A stretch of 64,000 nucleotides of DNA from Pratylenchus scribneri (taxonomy: Eukaryota > Nematoda > Chromadorea > Rhabditida > Pratylenchidae). Under the pieces are notes generated by a model that did not search any database, had not been told where the DNA came from, and saw nothing but the letters and a program-made list of their open reading frames with translations. The first letter of the stretch is position 1; each line of letters begins with the position of its first letter. The stretch covers positions 372,001 through 436,000 of the forward strand of contig JAQSEB010000146.1 in NCBI GenBank assembly GCA_030063045.1, given 5' to 3'. The translations under genes and the position numbers were made by a program. Below, one piece after another: positions 46,939 through 59,220 of this stretch.

Positions 46939-47390
46939 TTACTGAAACAATTTGGGTTCCTTTATAAATTCATTTTTTCTATTTGAAAACCTTTTGTTTG
47001 TTTTGGTTGTCGTCAACACTCGATTCTGCTTCTGTGGATTGAATATGGCAATTTCGCTGATGATGAGATGGGTTGTTACGGCCAAAAAGCATGCGATACT
47101 TTCCACTAATTCTTGATGTTGCGGTTGCTGTTCGGACTTCAGTTTCTTACGTTTTCTGGACAATCTTCCTAAAATGATTTGATGAGAATAATATTGTCAA
47201 TTGCTAACAAACCTCCTTGCCAATCAAGCATAAAACAACAATTTGCCTTCGTTTCGCTTTTTTGCTTGGTTGGGCTAAATGTCATACAATTGGAACCGAA
47301 GATTTTTTCACTGGTATTTGTCGCTTTTAGAATGCGAATAAGCAATTTAGAGAGTTTTGAGGATTGCTGAAAATGATTGGTTGATAATTA
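46939..47390 (-). CDS. Possible small hypothetical gene upstream of eif-5
   Basis: Two minus-strand open blocks, about 47215-47367 (QSSKLSKLLIRILKATNTSE...) and 46939-47169 (RLSRKRKKLKSEQQPQHQEL...), are separated by a 45-50 bp segment with GT donor and TTTAG acceptor in matching phase. The upper block is preceded by TTTTCAG. The product would be basic, with Ser/Lys-rich and Gln-rich stretches. I recognise no family, no start codon was found for the upper block, and the lower block ends only about 30 bp before the eif-5 start. It may be chance open sequence. Confidence 0.25.
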
Positions 47391-48516
47391 AGTATTTGTG
47401 AGTCGCCGTTATAAATAAATGATAAAAATAAAAATGAAGATGTAGTGGAGAATGAAGGTAGTGAACTAGTGACCCCGCCGCATAGGTCGGTGACCGAGAT
47501 TGGGGTCCATGGGGCGTACGCAAGACCTTATCTTTTTTTATCGATAATGCGGAGAATTAATCGTAAGTGAAATCAATAAAAATCACATCTTTTTTATAAT
47601 TCGTTAATTTTCGGGATTTGATAAAACTTAAAACGGAAAATTTGACAATAAATGAACCAGTTTCCTACGCATCGATCCAAATAGAACCCAACTAAATCCT
47701 AGAGAGTAAAAATGGAGGAATATCTTCTTTTATATTATCCACCACCCTTCAGTCCAGTCAGTCTTTCGAAAGCAAATGAATGTGGTGGTGGCTGCTGGTG
47801 TGCTGGACTAGCGGGTAGCGGTGCACTGCAAAATGCATCCAACCAACCAGCCGCCACCCTCTTGGTTGACGTGTGAATCTTGCTTCTATACTACCTATAT
47901 CCTTTACTCTTCTAATTTTTCTCATCTTTCAACTCCTAATAAACCGAAACGTTTTTTAACATAAAATTGATAAAAAAAAAATGCGCATTGCGAATCCGAT
48001 TGGGGGAATTGAAACCGGGAACGGGAATGTGTATGCATTTTGCATCAATATTGAAAAATAGAAAATTAGATTTTCTTTAGGTTTGGAATTTGGATTGGAT
48101 TATCGGATTAAACATACTAAAAAAGTAAAAAAGAAAAGGAAGGAAAAAAAAATCTATAATAAGAATAAGATATTGTAGTGTAGATTAAAACTAAAAAAAT
48201 TCGATGATTAAAAATTGGCAATGGCAAACGGCGGTTTAAATATAAAACTCATAACGCCTAACCTTATAATAAAGAGCAATATAGTCTTGATCTAATTAAA
48301 ATTATTTAGCTCTTTTCCTTATCAGTTATCACCAACATCAATCAACAAATTAATAAAAGCAAAACCGCATAAGCCCCATACACATACATTCATCACAATA
48401 TTTATAGGCTAATTAAAATATAATTTGTACATCCATTTATTTTACATTCTCCTCCTTTTAAAGAATTCATTCTTCATAAATAAAAAAGTACAAATCATTC
48501 CTTTCTTTTGCCAAAA
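47391..48516. other. Gap upstream of LAMTOR1
   Basis: Mostly AT-rich. A GC-rich patch at about 47470-47530 can fold (GACCCC near 47472 with GGGGTC near 47503) and is followed by a T6 run near 47533, but no RNA family was recognised. A second GC-richer patch lies at about 47780-47880. No gene is supported. Confidence 0.45.
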
Positions 48517-49479
48517 ATGCCCACTTCCTTCATGGACACTCTCAGCCGATTATGTTCGTGCATATTTTGCAAAGGCGGCAGCAGCAGCCCATCAGATCAA
48601 GAAAGATTACTTCAAAATGGAGGGCGTCCAGAGCATGATGAATATTACGTGACAAATGGGTTAGTTATATATTTTAGATTTTTTAAATTTATTAACTTCA
48701 ATTTTATACAGCACCAACGATGCAACATATGCGAGCAGTTCGAGGCCTCCACTTTCGGATCGGGATTTACAATTGCAAGTTCGAAGTCGCGAGGAAGAGG
48801 AGGAGGAACTGATGAATAAAATACTCGACAGAACACAACAGGTTTATTTTAATTCATTTTACAATAATGAAAGGAATTAAATTTTTAACTGTTAACTCTA
48901 TAATTGTTTAAAAAACTGAATAATTAAAACGAAAATAAAAATTAAAAACCTTTTTATTTTTCATAAAAAAATTCAGAGCATAATTGACGTTTCGAATTTG
49001 GAGAACAATTCACTGGACATTGACATGATTCAACGGTCCCGACTTTATGCGGAAGCGGTCAAACGACATGACGCACAATTGGAACGGAGAAAAGGCATTT
49101 TGGCCACTGCCAACAACAATGGTTGGTTTCTTTCAAAATTAGCTAATTACAATAATTAGGCTTAGTTAGAATATAAGCCATCTATTCCCTTTTTTCCATT
49201 ATTTAAAAATTGAAGAATTATTAACATTTAAAAAATTAATTTTCAGCAAATGTGACCACCACTCAACCACATCATCAATCGCCACCACCGCAAACAACAT
49301 TGCTTGCCAATCTGGGAGGAGGTGCATCCGAAATTTTGCAAAGAAATGCGATCACCATTGGCGAAGACGATTTGGCATTGTTGGGGCGAACAGCCGACCT
49401 CTTCCTGGATGCCCATCGTCTGGCTGGTCAAATCGAATGCAAAGAGGATTTGATCGTTTACATGAGTTTGGATGATTGA
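48517..49479 (+). CDS. LAMTOR1: LAMTOR1 (p18), membrane anchor of the Ragulator complex
   Basis: LAMTOR1 tethers Ragulator, and through it Rag GTPases and TORC1, to lysosomes. Landmarks: a Cys-rich N-terminus (LCSCIFCKGG), then SDQERLLQNG; the helix EEEELMNKILDRTQQSIIDV; RSRLYAEAVKRHD; GEDDLALLGRTADLFLDAHR; and the C-terminus ECKEDLIVYMSLDD. This order matches the family. Four exons. The chosen ATG gives MPTSFMDTLSRLCSCIFC, which lacks the Met-Gly-Cys start used for N-myristoylation elsewhere, so either anchoring relies on the cysteines or the true first exon is elsewhere. An Asn/His/Pro-rich insertion precedes LLANLGGGA. Confidence 0.85.
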
Positions 49480-49656
49480 ATGAATGATGAATAAAACAGA
49501 ACAACAGGGCACCGATATTTTATTTAATATGCTCAAATGTTTTTAGACACGTTTTCCTCCTCCTTCCTTCTCTTTTACTTTGTATTATTTTCATTTGCGA
49601 TTGCGATTCAAATTTATACATTACTTGATATATGGCGAATTTATTATTTAAAAAAA

Positions 49657-52057
49657 TTATGAAAAAATTGAGCATGAAATGTGATTAAGGCATTTTATGA
49701 AAAATAAATTGATGAAAATGAAGGAAATTGTTTGAAGGAAATATTTGGTGGTGGAATTGGCCAATGCAATGGCGGAAGAGGCACTCGCCGCCGACAAATC
49801 CGTATTGCAAAGTGGACTACGGCAAGCACAATAAATTTCCTCCAACTCATTTTGGACCCATTTATGCGTACAACCCAGCTGGACCATTGCCGGCTCAGTC
49901 ACATTGATACAACCCTAAATTAAAATGTTTATTGGAGAAAGGGGCATATTTTAGAAAGGATTTTAATTCCGCCTGGTTTCCGGAAAGTTTAAACCGGAAA
50001 AATTAAATCCGCCTAGTTACCGGAAAGTTTTAACCGGAAAAAATTAAATCCGCCTAGTTTCCAGAAAGTTTTAACCGGAAAGAATAAATCCGCCTGTTTT
50101 CCGGAAAGTTTTAACCGGAAAGAATAAATCCGCCTAGTTTCCGGAAAGTTTTAACCGGAAAGAATAAATCCGACTGTTTTCCGGAAAGTTTTAACCGGAA
50201 AGAATAAATCCGCCTAGTTTCAGGAATGTTTCTTTTAATTATCTTTCCTCAAAAATTTAATTTTTCATTTCCATTTTTCAATTCTATCAAATTAATTGAA
50301 TATTTACCTGTTTTTCGTGCATTACAGCAGTGCCGGTTCCTCCATTTCCTTGGACAACGACACCGCCGCCATTTTGTGACCTTCCATATGACCATTGATT
50401 GGCAATTCCGCTACCTCCGACAGATGGCCCATTGAAAATGCGTTGGGCCGCATAAACGCAGAATTGGCCTACAAAATTAAATTAGAGGAGCGAAATAAAT
50501 AATAATCCCCTGAATTTACCTTTGCATCTGTTTTGCCTACAATTTGATGTTAATGCCGCATCTTCGGAGCTCAAATCGCAGCTAACACATTCTAAGAGGG
50601 GTTGTTGGTGAGCTCGAGCCAATGTGGCCATTTCCCATTGACGACTGCAAAAATATTTATTATTTTTGGAGTAAATGCGGTTAATTTGGATAAATGATTC
50701 AATCATAATTCATTAGATTCCAAATATTATTTTTGTTACTTATTATTTTTAAGTGTCTGTACTGTATGTAATTTTTAAAAAGGAAGGGAAAGGGATCACA
50801 TAATTGAAGAAATACCCTTAAGGTATTCCTGATTGAATGCCTTCTGAAGGGTGCTCTCTGCTACCGTATTTTCTCCCTTCCTTTTAATCAACGAGTGAAA
50901 GTGCCCATTTTTAAAGTGTAATTTATTTGTATAAGAAGTTTCAATCTCAAATCATGATTCCAAATATTTATTACAATTCCAACCCAAAAACTCACCCAAT
51001 TGACCTTTGCTGTTGCTGTTGTGGATTCGTTCCACTGCCACCACCCAATGAGCGAATAATTGAAGCGAACAAAGTTGTCGACCGTTGATTTTGTTTTCCA
51101 TGATTGTCAGTCAATTCGTCTATTGGTTCATTGCAAAAATGGCCGGTACAAACGCAGAATCGATGCGGCAAGGAACCGGCTGTCCCTCGGCTCATTGTCA
51201 AACAAACTCGCGGTGTTTGGCGCAATAATTCATGGCTTTGGTATAAATAAGGAAGAGAGGGTGGGCCAAATCCACAACCCGAAGCCCCGGTTGAAGTCTT
51301 TTGATGGCACCATTGGCCTAAAGAATTCAATTAAATGAAACGATGGAAAAGGGAAAATATCCACCTTGGCATGTTTGCCCGCAATGTGGTCTTCCATCCT
51401 GGCACATTCGACAGGTCACATTCCTCCATAAAGCTGTATTTACACGCATAAGAATGTGATCATTGCAAAAATCTCCTAAATGACAGATTTTATTTAATAG
51501 AATTTTTAATTAATTTACCTGGTCCATTGCAAATACAAAGCACATGATCAGCAAAATGATCTGAAAATAATTAAATTTTCAAATTAAAATTAATTTTCTA
51601 AATTCGTTGAGAAAATGTTAATTAAATAAAGTAGTATTAGAAAATTAGTACGCTAATTAATACAATTAAAATTGAGCCATTGCCACAAACCAAAATCGCA
51701 GCCGGCCCTTGTTCTTGAAGGTCTTTTCACGCATCCTTTGGAGAGTCGAAAAATGCCCGGAATCTCGGATGGTTTCTTTTCGGTGAAACAAAAATCTGCT
51801 TCACATGAGCCCATTTGACAATTGCATGGTGCTCCCTGAATACATTGACCCGAACAAGAATCTGAAAAATTGATATTAATTTTTTTTAAACATTTTTAAA
51901 TTTAATTACAACAAAGACGGCCAAAACATGGCCTAATAGTGAGGGAGGAAATGAGGAAAATGTAGAAGAGTAGATTGGAAAACAATGGACGCTGTTGGCG
52001 AATTGACGCTGAATTACTGGGTGGAAGTTGCAACGATTTTGGCAATTTTATGAGCAT
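49657..52057 (-). CDS. Secreted/GPI-anchored protein with three Ly6/uPAR-like domains
   Basis: Probably a cell-surface protein; no specific orthologue recognised. The start at 52055-52057 begins MLIKLPKSLQLPPS, followed by a hydrophobic signal (LFYIFLISSLTIRPCFG). Three Cys-rich units each end in the Ly6 signature C-x-C-x(3-4)-CN: LCICNGPGDFCND, FCVCTGHFCNE and YCACRSPLCNT. Between them are disulphide-type patterns such as CRMCQDGRPHCGQTC and ECVSCDLSSEDAAL. Gly/Asn/Gln-rich linkers separate domains 2 and 3. The C-terminus is small residues (SAASASSAIALANST) then a hydrophobic tail (ISFIFINLFFIKCL), typical of a GPI signal. Stop 49657-49659. About nine exons with consistent phases. The last intron holds a minisatellite. 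Confidence 0.82.
49965..50228. repeat. Second array of the CCGGAAA minisatellite, in the Ly6 gene intron
   Basis: About 7 units of roughly 40 bp in the same plus-strand orientation as the array at 12155-12805. The unit reads GTTTTCCGGAAAG, TTTTAACCGGAAAG, then AATAAATCCGCCT. The last part differs consistently from the first array (AATTAATTCCGCCT), so each array is homogenised internally. It lies inside the last intron of a minus-strand gene, as the first lies inside an intron of a minus-strand gene. Confidence 0.96.
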
Positions 52058-54539
52058 TCAGCCTTCAGAAGGCGTGGAGGAGAGAATGTATGAATCGTTG
52101 TCGATTAAATGCCATCCACGATAATTAGAATGATTGGAGGCAATAATGTATTTGAGTGATTAATTAATGGATTCTAAGCTTAAAATTAGGACATAAAAGA
52201 AATGAAAAATGATTTATATGAATTCTGAATTGTCCCATTTATGAATGAATTTAGCTCCAAGGGATGTTGAGGGGGAAATGAGTCTGAAGAATGTATAGAT
52301 TATAGAATGCTAGAAATGCGAACAAATTCAGCAAATTTGGGTTGTTCGGTGGAAAAATCGTAAAAAATGGGATAAATTTCAACCCAGCTGATATCTTTGT
52401 CGCTGCCCAGTCGACCGTATTTCCGCTCAGCAGTTAAAAAAAAGCACTTTGTGGTGCCATAAAGCCAACGAACCGTTCAGCCGCCCTATTTGAAAAGGGC
52501 AATCAAGAAAATGAATTCAAGGAGCTTTGAATGAGTCAATGAAATGCTTTTTCAAATTGATTCAAATTGGATTGAAAGATTCAAATCTATGAGGGTTTAA
52601 TGATGGTCAAAATGGATCAGAAAGATTCTAAAAAACCCCAAGATTATTACATTTAGCTGCCAACCTCACTTTCCTCCTCCCCTTTCTTGGCTCCATATGT
52701 CGGCCTATTCCCCCCCCTCATCCGACCCCATTAGTTTGGTCCTAAATTCTCCTCCATCCATCCACAAATCCCTAAGCCGCCTCCATTCTCGGCCAACCAA
52801 CTTTTCCGCCTCCCTTCCTTTCGCCGATGCCGCCTTTTCCGGTTTAATGAGCACACAACCCATCGACGGTCCATTTGGAGGCAAAAAGCCCCTTTTAATA
52901 ATTTCCCCTGTGGGATGGGGGAATTTACGAGCCAATTGTGGTCACCAACCAAAACAACCCCAACAGCAGGAAGGAAAAAGCATTTTTGCGTTGAAAGGAA
53001 ATTTTTAAAGCTGATATAAAGTGATGAGTGAAATAAATGCGTTAAAGGGAATTAGGTGAATTTGTGTCAATTTTTCATGAATTTTTAGCTGCTGGGAATG
53101 GGGATAAAGGTCGATCTTTATGTAATTTTGAATTGTAAATTGGGAAGAATTGCCAAGAGAAGTGGTTCTTTGCTCTGTTTGAACTTTTTTTTAAGTGAAT
53201 AATATTTTGAATGCGCTAGAGGCAAATTTAACAAAATACCTTTTCTACCACTTTCCGCCTCAATAAACACGCCAATCTGGATTTACCCATTTTTGTTTGT
53301 TTTGTGGCCATTTTGGAAGAGTTTTGGCCCAGCCGGCTGGATTTTTTAAGCGACAGTCAAAATTGGCAAAATGGGAATGGAAGAGGCAAATTGGTCGGAA
53401 AATGATGCGCCCCAAAAAAGGGAGGATGGTTACTTGGATGTTTTTCCCACAGGCAAAAATGCAAATTGGGGTCATCCCAGAAGAGTGTTGATATATGCAA
53501 GAGAAAATTGTGGTCGGGCAAAAGTATATGAAGCGGATGGAATGGGAATTGGGAGGAATATTGGATTGGCAACATGGTCAGGCATTTGGCACCCGCAATT
53601 AGTGCCAATTTGCGCAAAACTTTTCGCTGATGCCTCGATGTGCTCCTTTTATTCTACGTGAGAAATATTTGAATGGGATGGGTGCATTTGGGCCAGTTTC
53701 ATGCATATCGAAAATCGAAAGGATGTAAAGGCGGATCATTTTTGGAAAATGGACAAAAATTTGCTTTAAAAAAGTTCTAAATGGAATCAATTTAGAGTGG
53801 TGGAACTTGGATTGAGCATTTTGGTCTTGGACAGTGGCAGAAGGAGGAGTGGAATGTCCAAGGGGGATTGACGGGATTTGTCGACTTGGAAAGGGGCAAA
53901 ACGGGGGAAGATGGAATGTTTGTTTGGGTCTGCCGGGATTGTCGACGGCCCCAGCCCTTTCAACAGCAGAAGGACATCCGCCCCGGAGGGAAATAATTTG
54001 GCGGCCAGCAAAAGCCAAAGAGGCATTTTGGCCCCTTCCAAAGGCAACAGCTGCAATGGATGAAAGGGAAGGGCCAGAGGGCAACCCCCAAAAGCATAAC
54101 TCTTTTTCGATGCCAACATTTCGGTAGTAGAGGAAAATTGATTGGGATTGAGGGGAATGAACAAAGAACAAGTACAGAGGAATAGGGGGGGGGGGGGGGG
54201 GGATCAAGTTCAGAAGAAGAAGAAGCAATTGGTTTGATTTTGGATTTTGAAGTGGAACATAATGGGGAGAAAGAGGATAAGTAGGGGCCATAAGTAAGCT
54301 TATTGTGCCTGCTACATCAATGGATATTTGTCATCTCAATCATCCTTTCCCTCCCAATCCCAAATCGGCAATCATCGCCGTTTTTCTATCTCAAATGTCA
54401 TCCCCCCCCCCCTACGGGAATTGAACATTGAAAATCACTTTAATTCATTTTTAATAAAAAATATTAAATTAAAATTTATACTTGATTAAATAAATCAAAA
54501 AAATATTTTGAAAAAATCAACAATTTTGGTCAATTTTCC
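52058..54539. other. Large gap between the Ly6 gene and MCTS1
   Basis: About 2.5 kb without a gene I can support. Patches at 52670-53000 and 53280-54300 are less AT-rich and open in several frames on both strands at once, which argues for low-stop composition rather than coding. A 17-base G run (54186-54202) and an 11-base C run (54402-54412) are present. Confidence 0.5.
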
Positions 54540-55325
54540 TTATTGGATCGTGCCTACTCGCCAGAGGCCATCATTCAGAAAATGGACATTATCGATGGCA
54601 ATGCCGGAATTCTGGGTTCGAATTGTTTGTGAGGACATTTTCATTTGGCCAATTGCCATTGCATGTTGTTTCCCTTCGGCCATCACTGCAACCAATTGAC
54701 CTTCGGCACAATTGTCAAGAAGGCGGGCGCCTGGCGAAGTCAAACCGGGGCACATAATATTGGAGCCGTTCAGAACGAATCGGATTGCGCCTTTGTCAAC
54801 CTATTAAATTGAACTTATTTAGAATATTTTAATCCAGATTTTGGTGAATTTTTTTTCATTGTTTTTGATTAGATTAATTGAATGTAATTGTGTTTTTGAT
54901 GAATTGTAAATTTATTTTTGATTATAAATTTATTTTTAGTTGCAAATTTGTGTCTTTTTTTTGTTTGATAAAATATGACTTGACGACGAATTTTCGTTAT
55001 AAATAATTACCTCAAAAATTCCCATCCTTACCTGTTGATGTGGCAGGATAAATGGATATTTGTGTAACAACTGTAATGTTGGAAAATAGGTTGGCAAATC
55101 TCGATGCTTGACAAATTGCACTAGGCCAGTATGATCGGCGATCATTTCCAAATGATCTTTGCATTTTACCAACTTGAAATTCTCCTTTTTCGGCAAAATT
55201 TGGTCAATGTATGGTTCAATACTTGAATACTGCTCCACCAGTTTGGCCCTTATAGATTTTTGGACGGAACCTTTGAGTTGTTGAGTCCCAATCACATCCT
55301 CTTTTGTGTCGAATTTCTTGAACAT
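54540..55325 (-). CDS. MCTS1: MCTS1/Tma20, translation reinitiation and ribosome recycling factor
   Basis: MCTS1 works with DENR to recycle 40S subunits and promote reinitiation. Two exons. The N-terminal domain starts [20 protein letters not shown] and runs through [20 protein letters not shown]. It then has [20 protein letters not shown]. Splicing joins QQ to [20 protein letters not shown], the PUA domain, followed by [37 protein letters not shown] and [11 protein letters not shown]. Length about 182 residues, as in the family. Stop at 54540-54542. Confidence 0.96.
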
Positions 55326-55781
55326 TTTCTATAGAAAAAAACATATTATTGATCAAAAATGAATTATTTTGAATAAATTTTGGTGAAAACCATTCTCTAA
55401 TTCCGTTTTCATTTTGTGGATTCGATCATTAAAATTTGATCGAATCCAAAAATGGAATTGAAAAAATATCGAAAATAACAAATAATCTTTATAACTTTCC
55501 TTCAAGACCAAATAATATAGCCGAGTACAGACAGACTACAAATTAGAGTCAGAAATGGAGAGTATTTTTGGGTATAGATTTTTTTATTTGACAATCAAAT
55601 ATATTTTCCAATTTGGGAGGATGGATGAATAAATTAAAGAAGACGGATTTGGGAATGAAAAATTGATTGAATCGGTTCACAACAATTTTTGGAGCATTTG
55701 GAATTGTTTTGGAAGTTAATTAAATAAAATAAAGACAACATTAAACCAATTTTTATGATGAATTTCTCTTCTTTTTCCTTT
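55326..55781. other. Gap between MCTS1 and the coiled-coil gene
   Basis: About 455 bp of AT-rich DNA between the MCTS1 start and the stop of the next same-strand gene. It contains GAATAAATT near 55372 and 55629. No gene seen. Confidence 0.5.
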
Positions 55782-58251
55782 CTATGATTCGCGCTCCAAT
55801 AGATTGGTCAATTTTGCCTCAATTTGCGCAATCTTCTCGTCTTTCTCTCTTTCCATGTCCCTGGCAATTCGCGACACCTCCTCGAGTTGTTTGTTCTTTA
55901 AAAATAATTTTATATTTTCAAAAAACCCTCAATATCCCACCAAATTGTCCAATGAATGTTTGTATTGTTTATTCTCCGCCGTCAATCGCTCAATTTGCTT
56001 ATCATTATGTTGTTCATCCTCGTTTGCCGCTGTCGGCCCATTCCCTTGTTGTTTTCCATTAATTCCATTCATCACAAATTGTGCCTTTTCCTCCGATTCC
56101 TTTTGCAATTTTTCGATTGTTTCGTGCAATTTGAAGTTGGCCTGCCGTAAATCATCGTTTCGGCGTCGTTGATCGTCAATTGAAGACTTGAAAAAAATAA
56201 TTTCCATTTTTTGAATATTAATTTGAATTACTTTGAGTTCATCAATTTCCTTCGTATTTTGGGACTTTGTCTGCTGGCCACTTGTCCTCTCTTTGGCCAA
56301 TTCCTCTTCCAATTTCTGATTCAGCGCTGTCAATTCAGCCAATTTCCCATTCTCCGTGCCTTGTTGCGACTTTAGATTTTGGTATGCGGCCATTGCCTTT
56401 TCCAGTTCATGGCTCATTTCAGCAATTTGAGTTTCGGCATTGTTGCCAGCATTTTTCCATGCTTTACTTTCTTCCTTCTCGCGCTATAAAATAAATTTGG
56501 AGTTTTTTGTATTTATTAGAAAAAAAATTATACATTGATTTCATTTTGAAGGTCCTTGAGTTTGGCCTCATAAACTGCTCGAATTTGGTCGGTTTCGCGC
56601 ATTGCATTTTCCTTGTTGGCCAATTCCCCACCCAATTTATCTGCCATTTGCTTGGCCAAATTGAAATCCTGCTCAACCTGGATTCGATTCTCTCTCTCTT
56701 TCTAAAATGATAAATTTATTTCCAATATTTATTGTTTTTCTCACATTCAATTCCGCTTGGATTGCTTGGCTTTGCCGGTCAAAATTAATTTGAATTCCCC
56801 TCATATCTTCTTGCATTTTGCGAATATCGGCCATCAATTTCTCCGCATAATTCTTTGCCAAATTTCGTTCCTCCTGAGCTTTCAACGCCTCCGCTTGAAA
56901 TCCGACCACTTTTTGTTGCATTTCTTTAAATTGTTGTGAAGCCTTGCCATTCAATTGATTCATCGATTCCGTCAACTTTTTGTTCTCTTCTTTCAGCTAA
57001 ACAAAAGTTTTGTAAATCAATTGTTATTAAAATTTACCTGATGAGTCTCCATCAATTTATTGCGAACAATTTGCTCGAATTCAACATGTCGACTCTTTTG
57101 TTCCATATTTTCCTTTGCCAATTGCTCAATTTGTGCCTTGAATTTGTCCAATTCGGCTGCAATTTGCTTCTTTTCCTTCTCCAATTCCACCTTTTCTGCT
57201 TTGATCTCCTAAACACATTAATTTATTTTTTGCTCAAAATTCACTATATCAAACCTTAACTTCCCCACGCAATTTATTCTCCTTTGACTTGGTCTCTTCC
57301 GACATATTTTGCAGATAATTCAAATATTCGGGCTCAACATCGCCAATTTCCTTGAGACGTTCCAAAACTTTCTGCATCGTTAATTCCTTGGTTACAACTA
57401 AAAATATGGGTGTTTTTTTTGTATTAAGATCTAACTTATTCGCATACCTGATTTGCGAGACTTCTTCGGCTCTTGCACAGCAGGCGGTTTATGACCCTCA
57501 TTTTCAGCATTGTTCTCCACCATTGCTTGTCCCATTCCTTCTTGTCCATTTTTCACATTGTCATTCACTTCTTTCACTCCCTCTTCATTGTTGACCGCAT
57601 TCACCGATTCCACCGACTTCTGCAAAATGTCCTCTTCAATTTTGACCTCCTCAATTTGCTGTTGCTGATGTTGAGCCGGCGATTGACCTTTCGACTTTTT
57701 GTTGTTCTTGTTCGGTTCATGCTGCTTCTTGTTGCCAGTTTCCACGTCCAATTTTGACTTAGGAAGGATAGAAGTGGAAGTCTCTGCTTGCTCAGCGATT
57801 TTGGGCTCATTAACTAAAATTTAAAAAGTAATTATGGTTGATAAATTACAGAGCAATAGTTCAAATATAATGTTAAGCTTAATTATCTACCAAAAACAAA
57901 CTATAGAAGATATCAATTTATTTAACAATTTTCTTAAAATTAAAAACCTTCATTTCCCGTCTCTTTTTGTTCGCCATTATTTGCTGACTCAACTCTAGGA
58001 CGTTTCGGATGATGTCGTTTATTCTTTGCTTTATTCTTATTGTTCACATTCTCCTTGTTATTGTTGCCAATGAGTAATTTCAGTGCATCATTTGGATAGA
58101 CCTTAAATTTTTGGATTAATCTAAAAATGTTTTGTTGAATTACCTCATCGAATTTATCTTCCCGAGTTAACATTTTATAAATTGCAAAACATGCTCCACA
58201 AACAACCACAATAACTGCTGCAAATCCTCCAAAAGTAAGTAGATCAATCAT
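55782..58251 (-). CDS. Kinectin/RRBP1-like ER membrane coiled-coil protein
   Basis: The start MIDLLTFGGFAAVIVVVCGA gives one N-terminal membrane span, followed directly by a cytosolic tail: Lys/Asn-rich (NKNKAKNKRHHPKRPR), then Gln/Asn/Glu-rich. Most of the rest, through about seven exons, is continuous charged heptad-type coiled coil, for example EIKAEKVELEKEKKQIAAEL, LKEENKKLTESMNQL, QEERNLAKNYAEKLMADI, MAAYQNLKSQQGTENGKLAE and RQANFKLHETIEKLQKESEE. The end is KLTNLLERES-stop at 55782-55784. A single N-terminal anchor plus basic segment plus long coiled coil is the plan of kinectin and the ribosome-binding protein RRBP1. Coiled-coil similarity is weak evidence for orthology, so the name is descriptive. 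The neighbouring aps-2 is divergent. Confidence 0.7.
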
Positions 58252-59220
58252 GTTTTTAATGACGCTAAAATAAGAAATCCAATATTTCTGAAATGAAAGC
58301 AACAAATTTTATGAATTGAATGATATCGAAAAAATTAGATTAATTAAAAAGATATGGTGGAAAAATTATTATCAATCAATCAGTTGGAATTTATTGATTT
58401 GTTTGTTGCCTATCGGTATTGTAGTCACTCGCTATCGCTATCGCTAGTCGCTATCCAAACACAATTTATGCACACACATTTATTAAAAAACCACTTTATT
58501 GTACCTGTCACTCCAATTTGTAAAATAGGGTGGTAGATACACTAGGGAAGGATTGAATTAAAGGAGCAGAAGCAAGAAGCAGATGAGGAAGATAAAAAAT
58601 TAGCTTTCATTAAAAGGATGGAATGAAATTAATAAGGACAAGAGAGGAAGGGCGAAGTGGATTTGCGTTTTCCCGATTCAGTTGATTGCGGATGGAAGAC
58701 GGATGCGGCGGTGCGGATGGATTGCGCTTTGCGCATGCATTTCCAACAAAAATTTTTAAGTTTGGCATTCTGCCCACTTTTAGGTTTAACCGATAACCGA
58801 ACCGGTTTCAACAACCATAGGCTAGGCTTTGACTTCCAACGTGTAATTAAAATTAAACCTCCTGCACTCCTGAATTCATTGGCACCATTTTTATATCATT
58901 TTGTCTAGGTTTAATATGAGAAAACCGGTTTAGATAAAATGTCTTAATTGTAAATTTTGAGAAAAGCATAGCGTAGCAAAGCAACGCGGCGCGGAAGCGA
59001 AAGCGAGCGAATAAGGAAGATGAAGAAAGAAGTTCTTAAATTGACTTTCTTTTTAACATTTGAGAATGATAAAGCCAAAAACCAATTAATTTTTAATAAA
59101 AATCTCATTTGTCATTTTCCATTTTGCAGGTCAGTGCTTGAATATTTAATAGATTCGGCTTGCATTATTATTATTAGTTTATATTTATAATTCATTCTTC
59201 CATTTTTTCAATTCAAATCC
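58252..59220. other. Divergent intergenic region, coiled-coil gene / aps-2
   Basis: Nearly 1 kb. It holds short CGCTATCGCTATCGCTAGTCG repeats (near 58430-58452, CTATCG units) and a GC-rich AGCG/GCGG patch (58975-59010). A TTTTGCAG acceptor at about 59122-59129, some 90 bp before the aps-2 ATG, could serve a 5' UTR splice or a spliced leader. No gene seen. Confidence 0.5.

Noticed and set aside
52697..54291. Several overlapping open frames of 60-230 codons on both strands
   Set aside because: They are open together on opposite strands, lack splice structure and family motifs, and sit in Pro/Ser-type low-complexity composition.
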